A program made the translations under genes and the position numbers. Positions 17,226 through 25,814 of a DNA stretch of 64,000 nucleotides are shown piece by piece. Numbering within the stretch: position 1 is the first letter of the stretch; the number at the start of each line of letters is the position of its first letter. The DNA comes from Streptomyces glaucescens (GTDB lineage Bacteria; Actinomycetota; Actinomycetes; Streptomycetales; Streptomycetaceae): positions 2,251,501 through 2,315,500 of the forward strand of contig NZ_CP009438.1 of NCBI RefSeq assembly GCF_000761215.1. The letters are read 5' to 3'. Below the pieces are notes generated by a model. The model was not told where the DNA came from and did not search any database. It saw nothing but the letters and a program-made list of their open reading frames with translations.

Positions 17226-17495
17226 CAGCCGAGCAAACCTCTGCTCAGACGCTGCCTCACCTGCGAAAACAAGGCGGAAATGCGTCACCGGGTGCCATCG
17301 TCGAAGGCACCGCGTGCCTATTTTCTCGGGATCGAGAGGTTTTCCCCGTCAACCCTTTGATCGATCATCGATCAGGGAGTTACAGTCACCGACGGACTTC
17401 CACCGAAGTCCCCGCCCTGTCCTGCCAAAGACCTAGGGCACCCCCGAACCCTTACGCAGATGAGGGAACCCCCTTCGACTGAGGAAGGCGGCGAC
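17226..17495 (+). promoter_or_regulatory. aceE promoter and candidate operators
   Basis: A -35-like TTGATC (17357-17362) and -10-like TACAGT (17381-17386) are 18 nt apart. A perfect 17-bp palindrome TGATCGAT-C-ATCGATCA (17358-17374) overlaps the -35 and spacer. Just downstream, GGACTTC-CACC-GAAGTCC (17394-17411) forms a perfect 7-bp stem at about the predicted transcript start. The arrangement suits repression by a dimeric regulator. Confidence 0.55.
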
Positions 17496-20198
17496 ATGAC
17501 CGACCCCAACGCCATCCAGCCGAGCGCGCTCGACCAGCTCCCCGACCGCGACCCCGAGGAGACCGCCGAATGGCAGGCCTCGCTGGACGCGGTCGCCAAG
17601 GCGGCCGGCCCGCACCGTGCCGCGTACCTGATGCGGCGCACGCTGGAGCGCGCCGAGGGCGCCGGCATCGCGCTGCCGAAGCTCCTCGAGACGGACTACG
17701 TCAACACCATCCCCACCGCCGCCGAACCCGCCGTGCCGGGTGACGAGGCGATGGAGGCCCGGATCACCGCCTGGAACCGCTGGAACGCGGCGGCCATGGT
17801 GACCCGCGGCTCGAAGTACGGCGTCGGCGGCCACATCGCCACCTTCGCCTCCGCGGCGTGGCTGTACGAGACCGGCTTCAACCACTTCTTCAAGGGCAAG
17901 GAGGCCGACGGCTCGGGCGACCAGCTCTACATCCAGGGCCACGCCTCCCCCGGCATCTACGCCCGCGCCTTCCTCGACGGCCGGCTGAACGAGGCCCACC
18001 TCGACAACTTCCGCCGCGAGTCCGGCGGCAACGGCCTGCCGTCCTACCCCCACCCGCGCCGCCTGCCCTGGCTGTGGGAGTTCCCCACCGTCTCCATGGG
18101 CCTCGGCCCGCTCTCCGCGATCTACCAGGCGCGCTTCAACCGCTACCTGACCAACCGCGGCATCAAGGACGTCTCCGACTCCCACGTGTGGGCCTTCCTC
18201 GGCGACGGCGAGATGGACGAGCCGGAGTCGACGGCGGCGCTCGCGCTCGCCGCGCGTGAGGAGCTGGACAACCTCACCTTCGTCATCAACTGCAACCTGC
18301 AGCGCCTCGACGGCCCGGTCCGCGCCAACTTCAAGATCGTGCAGGAGCTGGAGGCCCAGTTCCGCGGCGCCGGCTGGAACGTCATCAAGACGCTGTGGGG
18401 CTCCGCCTGGGACGAGCTGTTCCGGCTCGACACCACCGGCGCGCTGGTACGCCGGCTGCGCGAGGTACCGGACGCGCAGGTCCAGACGTACCAGACCCGC
18501 GACGCCGCCTACATCCGCCAGGACTTCTTCGGCAAGGACCCGGCGCTCGCCGAGATGGCGAAGCTGCTGAGCGACGACAAGATCCTGGAGATCTTCCACT
18601 TCTCCCGCGGCGGTCACGAGCCGCGCAAGGTCTACGCCGCGTACAAGGCCGCCGTCGAGCACAAGGGCGCGCCGACCGTGATCCTGGCCCAGACGGTCAA
18701 GGGCCACACCCTCGGCGAGGGCTTCGCGTCGAAGAACGCCAACCACCAGATGAAGAAGCTCTCGGTGGACGAGTTCAAGGCGATGCGCGACCTGCTCGAC
18801 CTGCCGATCAAGGACAGCGACTTCGTCGACGGCGTGGTGCCCTACGGCCACCCGGGCGCCGACTCCCCCGAGGTCCGCTACCTCAAGGAGCGCCGCGCCG
18901 CCCTCGGCGGTCCGGCCCCGGCCCGCCGCGTGCACCCGCTGCCCGCGCTGCCCGCCCCCGCGGAGAAGGCGTTCACCTCCTTCGACAAGGGCTCCGGCTC
19001 CCAGAACGTCGCCACCACCATGGCCTTCGTCCGCCTGATCAAGGACCTGGTCCGCGACAAGGAGACCGGCAAGCGCTGGGTGCCGATCGTCCCCGACGAG
19101 GCGCGCACCTTCGGTATGGAGTCGCTCTTCCCGTCGCTCGGCATCTACTCGCCCAAGGGCCAGACGTACGAGCCGGTCGACCGCGACCAGCTGATGTACT
19201 ACAAGGAGGCCCGGAACGGCCAGATCCTCAACGAGGGGATCACCGAGGCCGGCTCGATGGCCGACTTCATCGCCGCTTCGACGTCGTACGCGACGCACGG
19301 CGAGGCGATGATCCCGTTCTACATCTTCTACTCGATGTTCGGCTGGCAGCGCACCGCCGACCAGATGTGGCAGCTCGGCGACCAGCTCGGCCGCGGCTTC
19401 CTCGTCGGCGCCACCGCCGGCCGCACCACGCTGACCGGTGAGGGCCTGCAGCACGCCGACGGCCACTCCCCCGTCATCGCCGCGACCAACCCGGCCGCGC
19501 TCACCTACGATCCCGCGTTCGCCTACGAGGTCGCGGTGATCGTCCGTGAGGGTCTGCGCCGGATGTACGGCGAGGCCAAGCCGGGCGAGGACCAGGACGT
19601 CTTCTACTACCTCACGGTCTACAACGAGCCGCTGCCGCAGCCGGCCAAGCCGCAGGGCCTCGGCATCGACGAGGGCATCGTCAAGGGCCTGTACCGCTTC
19701 AACACGGCGGAGTCGGCGGGCGTCGAGGTGGCGGCGGGCGCTCCGCGCATCCAGCTGCTGGGCTCCGGCACCGCCATCCACTGGGCGCTGCAGGCGCAGA
19801 AGCTGCTCGCCGAGGAGTGGGGCGTCGCGGCGGACGTCTGGTCCGCCACCTCCTGGTCGGAGCTGCGCCGGGACGCGCTGGAGGCCGACGAGGCGCTGCT
19901 GCGCGGCGAGGAGCGGGTGCCGTTCGTCCGCCAGGCGCTGCAGGGCGCCGAGGGCCCGGTGCTGGCGGTCTCCGACTACATGCGCCAGGTCCCGGACCAG
20001 ATCGCGCAGTGGGTCGAGCAGGACTGGTCCTCGCTGGGCGCCGACGGCTTCGGCCTGTCGGACACCCGTGAGGCCGCCCGCCGCCACTTCGGCGTCGACG
20101 CCCAGTCGATCGTCGTCGCGGCCCTGGCCCAGCTCGCCCGGCGCGGCGAGGTCAAGGCGACGGCCGTGAAGGAGGCGCGCGAGCGCTACGGCCTGTAA
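17496..20198 (+). CDS. aceE: Pyruvate dehydrogenase E1 component (homodimeric AceE type)
   Basis: 900 residues, ATG at 17496 after GAGGAAGG. Decarboxylates pyruvate with thiamine diphosphate and acetylates the lipoyl groups of E2. The thiamine-diphosphate motif runs from [10 protein letters not shown] near 235 to NCN near 265. Upstream is [17 protein letters not shown]; downstream are the transketolase-like middle domain ([12 protein letters not shown] near 650) and the C-terminal domain. Length matches the E. coli AceE class rather than the E1 alpha/beta type. Transcribed alone, ending in a hairpin at 20211. Confidence 0.96.
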   Translation: MTDPNAIQPSALDQLPDRDPEETAEWQASLDAVAKAAGPHRAAYLMRRTLERAEGAGIALPKLLETDYVNTIPTAAEPAVPGDEAMEARITAWNRWNAAAMVTRGSKYGVGGHIATFASAAWLYETGFNHFFKGKEADGSGDQLYIQGHASPGIYARAFLDGRLNEAHLDNFRRESGGNGLPSYPHPRRLPWLWEFPTVSMGLGPLSAIYQARFNRYLTNRGIKDVSDSHVWAFLGDGEMDEPESTAALALAAREELDNLTFVINCNLQRLDGPVRANFKIVQELEAQFRGAGWNVIKTLWGSAWDELFRLDTTGALVRRLREVPDAQVQTYQTRDAAYIRQDFFGKDPALAEMAKLLSDDKILEIFHFSRGGHEPRKVYAAYKAAVEHKGAPTVILAQTVKGHTLGEGFASKNANHQMKKLSVDEFKAMRDLLDLPIKDSDFVDGVVPYGHPGADSPEVRYLKERRAALGGPAPARRVHPLPALPAPAEKAFTSFDKGSGSQNVATTMAFVRLIKDLVRDKETGKRWVPIVPDEARTFGMESLFPSLGIYSPKGQTYEPVDRDQLMYYKEARNGQILNEGITEAGSMADFIAASTSYATHGEAMIPFYIFYSMFGWQRTADQMWQLGDQLGRGFLVGATAGRTTLTGEGLQHADGHSPVIAATNPAALTYDPAFAYEVAVIVREGLRRMYGEAKPGEDQDVFYYLTVYNEPLPQPAKPQGLGIDEGIVKGLYRFNTAESAGVEVAAGAPRIQLLGSGTAIHWALQAQKLLAEEWGVAADVWSATSWSELRRDALEADEALLRGEERVPFVRQALQGAEGPVLAVSDYMRQVPDQIAQWVEQDWSSLGADGFGLSDTREAARRHFGVDAQSIVVAALAQLARRGEVKATAVKEARERYGL

Positions 20199-20210
20199 GG
20201 CCCTGCCCGG

Positions 20211-20238
20211 AAGGCCCCCGCTCCCCGGCGGGGGCCTT
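20211..20238 (+). terminator. aceE terminator
   Basis: Perfect 11-bp stem AAGGCCCCCGC / GCGGGGGCCTT with a 6-nt loop, 13 nt after the aceE stop. The next gene begins only 18 nt later, so its promoter must overlap this element. Confidence 0.85.
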
Positions 20239-20255
20239 CCTGCATGATGAGCTGC

Positions 20256-21230
20256 ATGCGTGCTGCCCGGCTGATCAAGATGGTGCTGCTGCTCCAGTCC
20301 CGGCCCTCGATGACCGCCGCCGAGCTGGCGCGGGAGCTGGAGGTGTCGGAGCGGACCGTGACGCGGGACGCCCAGGCGCTGTCCGAGGCGGGGGTCCCGG
20401 TCTACGCCGACCGGGGCCGGGCCGGCGGCTACCGGCTGATCGGCGGTTACCGCACCCGGCTGACCGGGCTGCACCGCAGCGAGGCGGAGGCGCTGTTCCT
20501 GTCCGGGGTGCCGGGGGCGCTGCGCGAGATGGGCCTGGAGGACGCGGCGTCGGCGGCCCGGCTGAAGGTGTCGGCGGCGCTGCTGCCGTCCCTGCGGGAC
20601 GCGCCGCGCACGGCGGCCCAGCGGTTTCACCTGGACGCGCCGGGCTGGTTCAAGGAGCTGAGGACGCCCGAGCTGCTGCCGGCCGTGGCCGAGGCGGTGT
20701 GGGACGACCGTCGGGTCACCGCGCGCTACCGGCGCGGTGAGGCGGAGGTGGAGCGGCGGCTGGAGCCGTACGGGCTGGTGCTGAAGGCGGGCGTCTGGTA
20801 CCTGTGCGCGCGGGTCGCCGACGCCGGTGCCTTCCGGACGTACCGCATCGACCGCTTCACCGCCGTCGAACCGGGCGAGGAACGCTTCACCCGCGACGAG
20901 GAGTTCGACCTGCCCGCGTTCTGGGAGGAGCAGGCCGAGCGGTTCGCGCGCTCGCTGCTGCGCGCGGAGGTCGTCGTACGGCTCACCCCGGACGGCGTGC
21001 GCGGGCTGCGGTACGCCCTCGACCCGCTCGCCGCCCGGGACGCCCTGGCCGCGGCGGGCGAACCGGACGCGCGGGGGCGGGTCACGGTCACGCTGCGGGT
21101 GGAGTCCGAGGACGTCGCCCACACCCAGCTCACCGCGCTCGGCCCGGAGGCCGAGGTGCTGTCCCCGCCGTCGCTGCGGGCGCGGTTCGCCGCCGACGCG
21201 CGACGGCTGGCGGAGCTGTACGGCGGGTAG
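20256..21230 (+). CDS. HTH-WYL domain transcriptional regulator (YafY-like)
   Basis: 324 residues from ATG at 20256; ATGs at 20244 and 20247 are alternatives. CATGAT at 20243-20248 lies 7 nt before 20256, fitting a leaderless start. The N-terminal HTH_11 domain is RLIKMVLLLQSRPSMTAAEL followed by SERTVTRDAQALSEAGVPVY. A WYL domain is centred on about 150-220 (ARYRRGEAEVERRLEPYGLV, GVWYLCARVADAGAFRTYRIDR), with a C-terminal WCX-like extension. Such proteins bind nucleic acid or small ligands. The target is unknown. Confidence 0.88.
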   Translation: MRAARLIKMVLLLQSRPSMTAAELARELEVSERTVTRDAQALSEAGVPVYADRGRAGGYRLIGGYRTRLTGLHRSEAEALFLSGVPGALREMGLEDAASAARLKVSAALLPSLRDAPRTAAQRFHLDAPGWFKELRTPELLPAVAEAVWDDRRVTARYRRGEAEVERRLEPYGLVLKAGVWYLCARVADAGAFRTYRIDRFTAVEPGEERFTRDEEFDLPAFWEEQAERFARSLLRAEVVVRLTPDGVRGLRYALDPLAARDALAAAGEPDARGRVTVTLRVESEDVAHTQLTALGPEAEVLSPPSLRARFAADARRLAELYGG

Positions 21231-21288
21231 ACGCCCCCGGGCCGCTCCGGGTGCGTCCGTCCCCCGCAGGGCAGATGCTGGAGCGGTG

Positions 21289-21807
21289 ATGGACGAGACG
21301 GAGTTCTGGGAGCTGATCGACGCCACCCGGGAGGCCGCGGAGGGCGACCCCGAGGAACAGGCCGAGCTGCTCGTGGACCGGCTGCTCCGGCTGGACCCGG
21401 AGGCCGTGCTCGACTTCGCCCGTCACTTCGAGGCCCGCTACAACCGCGCCTACCGCTGGGACCTGTGGGGCGCCGCCTGGGTGCTCCTCGACGGGGCCAG
21501 CGACGACGCGTTCGACTTCTTCCGCTGCTGGCTGATCGGCCAGGGCCGCGAGGTGTTCGAGGGCGCCCTGCACGACCCGGACGCGCTGGCCGACCTGCTG
21601 GGCGAGTTCGACGAGGAGATCGACGGCGACGGCGAGGACCTGGGGTACGCGGCCGACGAGGCGTACGAGCAGCTCACCGGCACCGTCGCCCCGGACCTCG
21701 GCGTCCCGCCGGCCGCCGCGGAGCCGGAGGGCACGCCGCTCGACTTCGAGGACGAGGCGCTGCTCGCCGAGCGCTATCCCCGGCTCTGGTACCGCTTCAG
21801 GGAGTGA
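21289..21807 (+). CDS. DUF4240 domain protein
   Basis: 172 residues, ATG at 21289 with GGAGCGG just upstream. Acidic protein starting MDETEFWELIDATREAAEGD, then FDFFRCWLIGQGREVFEGAL and LGYAADEAYEQLTG, the typical DUF4240 pattern. No signal peptide. Molecular function is unknown. Its last 11 nt overlap the 3' end of the convergent amidase gene. Confidence 0.8.
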   Translation: MDETEFWELIDATREAAEGDPEEQAELLVDRLLRLDPEAVLDFARHFEARYNRAYRWDLWGAAWVLLDGASDDAFDFFRCWLIGQGREVFEGALHDPDALADLLGEFDEEIDGDGEDLGYAADEAYEQLTGTVAPDLGVPPAAAEPEGTPLDFEDEALLAERYPRLWYRFRE

Positions 21808-22708
21808 TCCGGGGCCGCACCCACGGGTCGGGCGGGCGGTGCTGCAGGCGGGCCGCCCGCTCGCGGATCTCCGGGAGCCGGGCGGAGAGGGCGGCGCCGG
21901 GGCAACTGGTCATGTAGCCGTCGCCGTGTCCGGCCACGGCGGGCAGGTCGGCGCTGGTGCCGACGGCGTAGCGGCTGCCGCTGTTGCTGGAGACGAGGCG
22001 GACCCGGGCGCGCGGGTCGGTGCCCGACGGACCGAGCTTCCAGGCGGCCAGCGCGGCGATGGCGTCGGTCATCACGCGCGGCACCTCGACGCCCGCCGTG
22101 AAGGTGCCGATGGCGGCGATGCCGGTGGTGCGGTGGTTGAAGCCCTGGGTGTGGGCGCCGGTGACGGCGCGGTCGGTGCCGCCCGCGCGGCCTTCGTAGA
22201 TCACTCCGCAGCGGTCGACGAGGAAGTTGTAGCCGATGTCGTCCCAGCTGCGGGCGCCGGTCTGGCCCGCGTGCAGGGCCTGGATGATGCGGGGCGTCTC
22301 GGCGCAGCTGTAGGCGTTGGGTGAGTCGGTGTGGTGCACGAACACCGCGACGACCGTGTCGTCGTAGCGCGGGGGCGGCTGGGCCGGCGGCGGCTGCGGC
22401 AGCCATGCCGAGCGGGGCACGATGGGCGGCTTCGGTGCGGTGTGGGTGCCCGCGGCGCGGGCGGCCGCCGTCGCGGACCGCCGGTCGACGCGCTCCTGGA
22501 CGGCCTCCTCGACGTCGTGGGCGCACAGGGCGAGGGCGGCCACCGCGGCGAGCCCGGGGAGCGCGCCGAGGGCGGCCCGGGCGGGGACGGGCAGGCGCGG
22601 CACGGACGGGCGCGGCACGGACCGGCGCGGCACGAACCGGCGCGCCTTCCTCGTCCGGGCGGCTCGCCGGGGCCGGGCGGCTCGTCGGGCTCCTGGGAGG
22701 ACTCGCAT
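21797..22708 (-). CDS. N-acetylmuramoyl-L-alanine amidase (PGRP/Amidase_2), exported
   Basis: 303 residues, ATG at 22708. A very basic N-terminus with repeated RP/VPR units precedes one hydrophobic segment (ALGALPGLAAVAALALCA, about 48-65), so it is secreted or membrane-tethered. The PGRP domain has VFVHHTDSPN (zinc His near 126), IGYNFLVDRCGVIYEGR, HTQGFNHRTTGIAAIGTF, and GHGDGYMTSCPG (zinc His and Cys near 258-267). It cleaves the MurNAc-L-Ala bond of peptidoglycan. Divergent from the MarP-like protease, 189 nt apart. The start is moderately certain because only a weak ribosome site is seen. Confidence 0.9.
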   Translation of the reverse strand: MRVLPGARRAARPRRAARTRKARRFVPRRSVPRPSVPRLPVPARAALGALPGLAAVAALALCAHDVEEAVQERVDRRSATAAARAAGTHTAPKPPIVPRSAWLPQPPPAQPPPRYDDTVVAVFVHHTDSPNAYSCAETPRIIQALHAGQTGARSWDDIGYNFLVDRCGVIYEGRAGGTDRAVTGAHTQGFNHRTTGIAAIGTFTAGVEVPRVMTDAIAALAAWKLGPSGTDPRARVRLVSSNSGSRYAVGTSADLPAVAGHGDGYMTSCPGAALSARLPEIRERAARLQHRPPDPWVRPRITP

Positions 22709-22897
22709 GATCCCACTGTCCGCACGCTGCCCACCGCCCGCGATGTGTGCTGTGCCACCTGGTGGAACCATCGTCCCGGTCCGCGGCGTTTCCCCGGGTA
22801 CACCCACGCGTGACCGGTTCGGCGGCGGCGGCTCCGCGGCACGGCTGATCACCGGGCCCGTCCCCCGCGTACAGGAGTCCGAGAGAAAGGCGGCCCG

Positions 22898-24082
22898 GTG
22901 GACCTCCTCGACATCCTTCTGCTGCTCGCGGTCCTGCTCTACGCCGGCTCCGGCTACCGGCGCGGACTGGTGGCCGGCTGTGTCTCGCTGGCCGGGTTCG
23001 TGGGCGGCGCGGTGACCGGCGTGTGGGTGCTGCCCTGGGTGACGGACCTCGTGACGCCGGGCACCGCGGCGGCCACGGTCACCGCGGTGCTCACGGTGCT
23101 GGTGCCGGCCGCGGTGGGCCACGAGCTGGCCGGCCGGCCGGCGCTGCGGCTGCGGCGCGAGCTGGACCGGGGCCCGCTGCGGGTGGCCGACGGGACCGGC
23201 GGGGCGGTGGCGAACGCGGCGGCCGTGCTGATCGTGGCGTGGGTGGCGGCGAGCGTCCTCGCCACGTCCTCGTCCGCCCTGCTGTCGTCGGCGATCCGCG
23301 ACTCACGGATCCTGGGCGCGGTGCAGGAGGCGATGCCGGACACCACGCCCGGCTGGTTCTCGCGGGCCACCTCGGCACTCGGTGAAGCGGGTTTCCCACA
23401 GGTCTTCAACCCGTTCGAGAACGAGTCGACGGCGCGGGTGGCGCGGCCCTCCGGGGACAGTGTCACGCCGGCCGCCACGGCCGCCGCGCAGCGCGGCACG
23501 GTGAAGGTGGAGGGTGTCGCGGGCACCCAGGGCCGCGAGGGCAGCGGATTCGTGTACGCGCGCGAGCGGGTGATGACCAACGCGCACGTGGTGGCGGGCA
23601 TCGAGGAGCCGACCGTGCGGGTCGGCGGGACCGGCCGGGCGTACGAGGCGACGGTGGTGCTCTTCGACCCGGAGAAGGACGTCGCCGTGCTCCGGGTGCC
23701 CGGGCTGCGCGCCCCCGTGCTGCGGTTCGAGGACGACGCACAGCGCGGGGACGCGGCGGTGGTGGCCGGATACCCGCAGGACGGCGGCCTGGACCTGCAG
23801 GCGGCGACGGTCGCGAACCGGGTGCGGGCGACGGGCCGGGACATCTACGACGAGGAGACGGTCACCCGGGAGATCTACGCGATCCGCTCCACGGTCCGCC
23901 CGGGCAACTCCGGCGGCCCGCTGCTGACCACGGAGGGCCGGGTGTTCGGGGTGGTGTTCGCCCGGTCCACCTCCGACACGGAGACGGGGTACGTCCTCAC
24001 GGCCGCCGAGGTCGCCGGCGACGCCGAGCGGGCGGCGCGGGCGACGGCACCGGTGGACACGGGCGACCTGATCACCTCGTGA
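22898..24082 (+). CDS. MarP-like membrane-anchored serine protease (CvpA plus trypsin domain)
   Basis: 394 residues, GTG at 22898 with AAAGG 7 nt upstream. Four CvpA/colicin-V-like transmembrane helices (about 1-130) anchor a periplasm-facing trypsin-like protease. The catalytic triad is readable: His230 in MTNAHVV, Asp261 in PEKDVAVLRV, Ser338 in RPGNSGGPLL. This is the architecture of M. tuberculosis MarP (Rv3671c), which supports acid and cell-wall stress resistance by processing a peptidoglycan hydrolase. A peptidoglycan amidase is divergently adjacent here, which is suggestive. Confidence 0.9.
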   Translation: MDLLDILLLLAVLLYAGSGYRRGLVAGCVSLAGFVGGAVTGVWVLPWVTDLVTPGTAAATVTAVLTVLVPAAVGHELAGRPALRLRRELDRGPLRVADGTGGAVANAAAVLIVAWVAASVLATSSSALLSSAIRDSRILGAVQEAMPDTTPGWFSRATSALGEAGFPQVFNPFENESTARVARPSGDSVTPAATAAAQRGTVKVEGVAGTQGREGSGFVYARERVMTNAHVVAGIEEPTVRVGGTGRAYEATVVLFDPEKDVAVLRVPGLRAPVLRFEDDAQRGDAAVVAGYPQDGGLDLQAATVANRVRATGRDIYDEETVTREIYAIRSTVRPGNSGGPLLTTEGRVFGVVFARSTSDTETGYVLTAAEVAGDAERAARATAPVDTGDLITS

Positions 24083-24106
24083 GCGGGCGGGGCGCGCGGG
24101 GCGCGG

Positions 24107-24595
24107 TCAGACCAGCTTCTGCCCCATCATCACGTCGTCGACATAGGCGCCGTCCAGGAAGAACTCCTCCGGCTGCACGCCCTCGACGACGAACCCCTCC
24201 GACTCGTACAGCGCGCGGGCGCGCGTGTTGTGCCCCAGCACGCGCAGGGTGATGCGGCGGAAGCCGCCCGCGCGCGCCTCCTCGACGGCCGCGCGCACCA
24301 GGGCCCGGCCGACGCCCCGGCCGCGGGCCTCCTCGGCGACGCCGAGGCCGCGGACGTGCCGGACGTGGGAGTTGGCGGGCAGCGGGGTGGGGAAGCCCAG
24401 GCGGATGTAGCCGACGACACGGCCGTCGAGTTCGGCGACCAGGTGGTCCTCGGGGCCGGCGGTGTCGCGGAAGAAGGGCTCGTCCGGGGCGGGCGGGCCG
24501 GTCACCGCGTGGACGTACGACCAGATCGCGCGGTCCAGGCGGCGCAGCGGCTCCTCGTCCTCGGGACGGGCGGTGCGCAGGGACGGTTCAGGCAT
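24107..24595 (-). CDS. GNAT-family N-acetyltransferase
   Basis: 162 residues, ATG at 24595. The acetyl-CoA-binding motif A is VRGLGVAEEARGRGVGRALV (about 85-104), followed by ITLRVLGHNTRARALYESEGF, the classic GNAT C-terminal part. A hydrophobic-acidic end (EFFLDGAYVDDVMMGQKLV) completes the fold. The substrate cannot be told from sequence. Divergent from the epimerase gene with a 72-nt gap. Confidence 0.87.
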   Translation of the reverse strand: MPEPSLRTARPEDEEPLRRLDRAIWSYVHAVTGPPAPDEPFFRDTAGPEDHLVAELDGRVVGYIRLGFPTPLPANSHVRHVRGLGVAEEARGRGVGRALVRAAVEEARAGGFRRITLRVLGHNTRARALYESEGFVVEGVQPEEFFLDGAYVDDVMMGQKLV

Positions 24596-24667
24596 GCCGG
24601 TCACCCTACGCGCGGGACACCCGCGTCTCACCGGGGTTTTCCGGGCGTCCGGGGGCAGGATGAGGCC

Positions 24668-25564
24668 ATGCAGCGTTCGAGGATCGCGGTGGCCGGGGCG
24701 TCCGGTCTCATCGGCGGCGCCCTGGTGCGTTCCCTGGTCGCGGACGGACACGACGTGGTGCGGCTGGTCCGCCGTGCGCCGCGGTCCGCCGGCGAGGCGC
24801 GGTGGGACCCCGGGCGGCGCCACGTGGACCCGGCGGTGCTCGCCGGGTGCGACGCCGTGGTGAACCTGGCGGGGGCGGGGGTGGGCGACCGGCGCTGGAC
24901 CGCCGCGTACAAGGCGCGCATCCGGTCCAGCCGGGTGGACGGCACGGCGGCCCTGGCCCGGGCGGTGGCCTCGCTGGACCGGCCGCCGCGGGTGTTCCTG
25001 AACGGCAGCGCGATCGGCATCTACGGCGACACCGGTGACCGCCCGGTGGACGAGGACTCCCCGCCGGGCTCGGGCTTCCTGCCGGAGCTGTGCGTGGAGT
25101 GGGAGCGGGCCGCGGCGCCGGCCGCGGAGGCGGGCGTGCGCACGGTGTTCGCCCGCACCGGCCTGGTGGTGTCGCGCCGGGGCGGCGCCTGGGGACGGCT
25201 CTTCCCGGTGTTCAAGGCGGGTCTCGGCGGCCCGCTGGGCGACGGGCGGCAGTACTGGTCGTACATCGCGCTGCACGACGAGGTCGCCGCCCTGCGCCAC
25301 CTCCTGGACCGCGCGGACCTGTCCGGGCCGTTCAACCTGACCGCCCCCGAGCCGCTGACGAACCGTGAGATCGCGGCGGCGATGGGCCGGGTGCTGCACC
25401 GCCCGGCGGTGTTCGCGGTACCCGCGCCGGTGCTGCGGACCGTGCTGGGCGAGCTGGCCGGGGACGTGCTGGGCAGTCAGCGGGTGCTGCCCGGGCGGCT
25501 GCTGGAGTCCGGGTTCCGGTTCGCGTTTCCGGGCATCGAGGAGGCGATCCGGGCGGCGCTGTGA
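24668..25564 (+). CDS. TIGR01777-family NAD(P)-dependent epimerase (SDR39U1-like)
   Basis: 298 residues, ATG at 24668; CAGGAT lies 6 nt before the ATG. The Rossmann motif is AVAGASGLIGGAL at 6-18. Family signatures are GCDAVVNLAGAGVGDRRW, RIRSSRVDGT, FLNGSAIGIYGDTGDRPVDE, and a C-terminal DUF1731-type tail (LPGRLLESGFRFAFPGIEEAI). Homologues sit between E2 and lipB in mycobacteria (Rv2216, from memory), matching this neighbourhood. The reaction is unknown; the plant homologue relates to cell division. Confidence 0.88.
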   Translation: MQRSRIAVAGASGLIGGALVRSLVADGHDVVRLVRRAPRSAGEARWDPGRRHVDPAVLAGCDAVVNLAGAGVGDRRWTAAYKARIRSSRVDGTAALARAVASLDRPPRVFLNGSAIGIYGDTGDRPVDEDSPPGSGFLPELCVEWERAAAPAAEAGVRTVFARTGLVVSRRGGAWGRLFPVFKAGLGGPLGDGRQYWSYIALHDEVAALRHLLDRADLSGPFNLTAPEPLTNREIAAAMGRVLHRPAVFAVPAPVLRTVLGELAGDVLGSQRVLPGRLLESGFRFAFPGIEEAIRAAL

Positions 25565-25633
25565 ACCGGGCTCCGACGGCGCCGGGAACGGTGGTCCGGG
25601 CCGGCGCGGTGAACCGTGGTCCGGGTGGCGCCG
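25561..25633 (+). repeat. Three imperfect 24-bp tandem units
   Basis: Consecutive units start at 25561, 25585 and 25609, each with a core like GAACCGTGGTCCGGG followed by GGCGCCG. The first unit contains the epimerase stop codon. The array sits just upstream of the FAD oxidoreductase promoter region; a -10-like TAACCT is at 25731-25736. Confidence 0.45.
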
Positions 25634-25814
25634 TGCACCGTCCGGCGAAACGGGGCGGCCCGGCCGTATGCGACCGCCGTGCGACCGTGCCCTGCCGGTG
25701 CGCGCCTGACCCCGAACGGTTCACGGTGCCTAACCTCGACGCGAACTCGGGTATCCCCGGGGCCGGTTGAGGGCATCACGTCTCCACCGGCCGCTCAACG
25801 TCGAGGAGGGGCAC

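Noticed and set aside
25734..25806. RNA hairpin CCTCGACG/CGTCGAGG that could hide the oxidoreductase ribosome site
   Set aside because: The first arm lies at the predicted transcription start, so it may not be in the mRNA; the pairing is only 8 bp across 57 nt.
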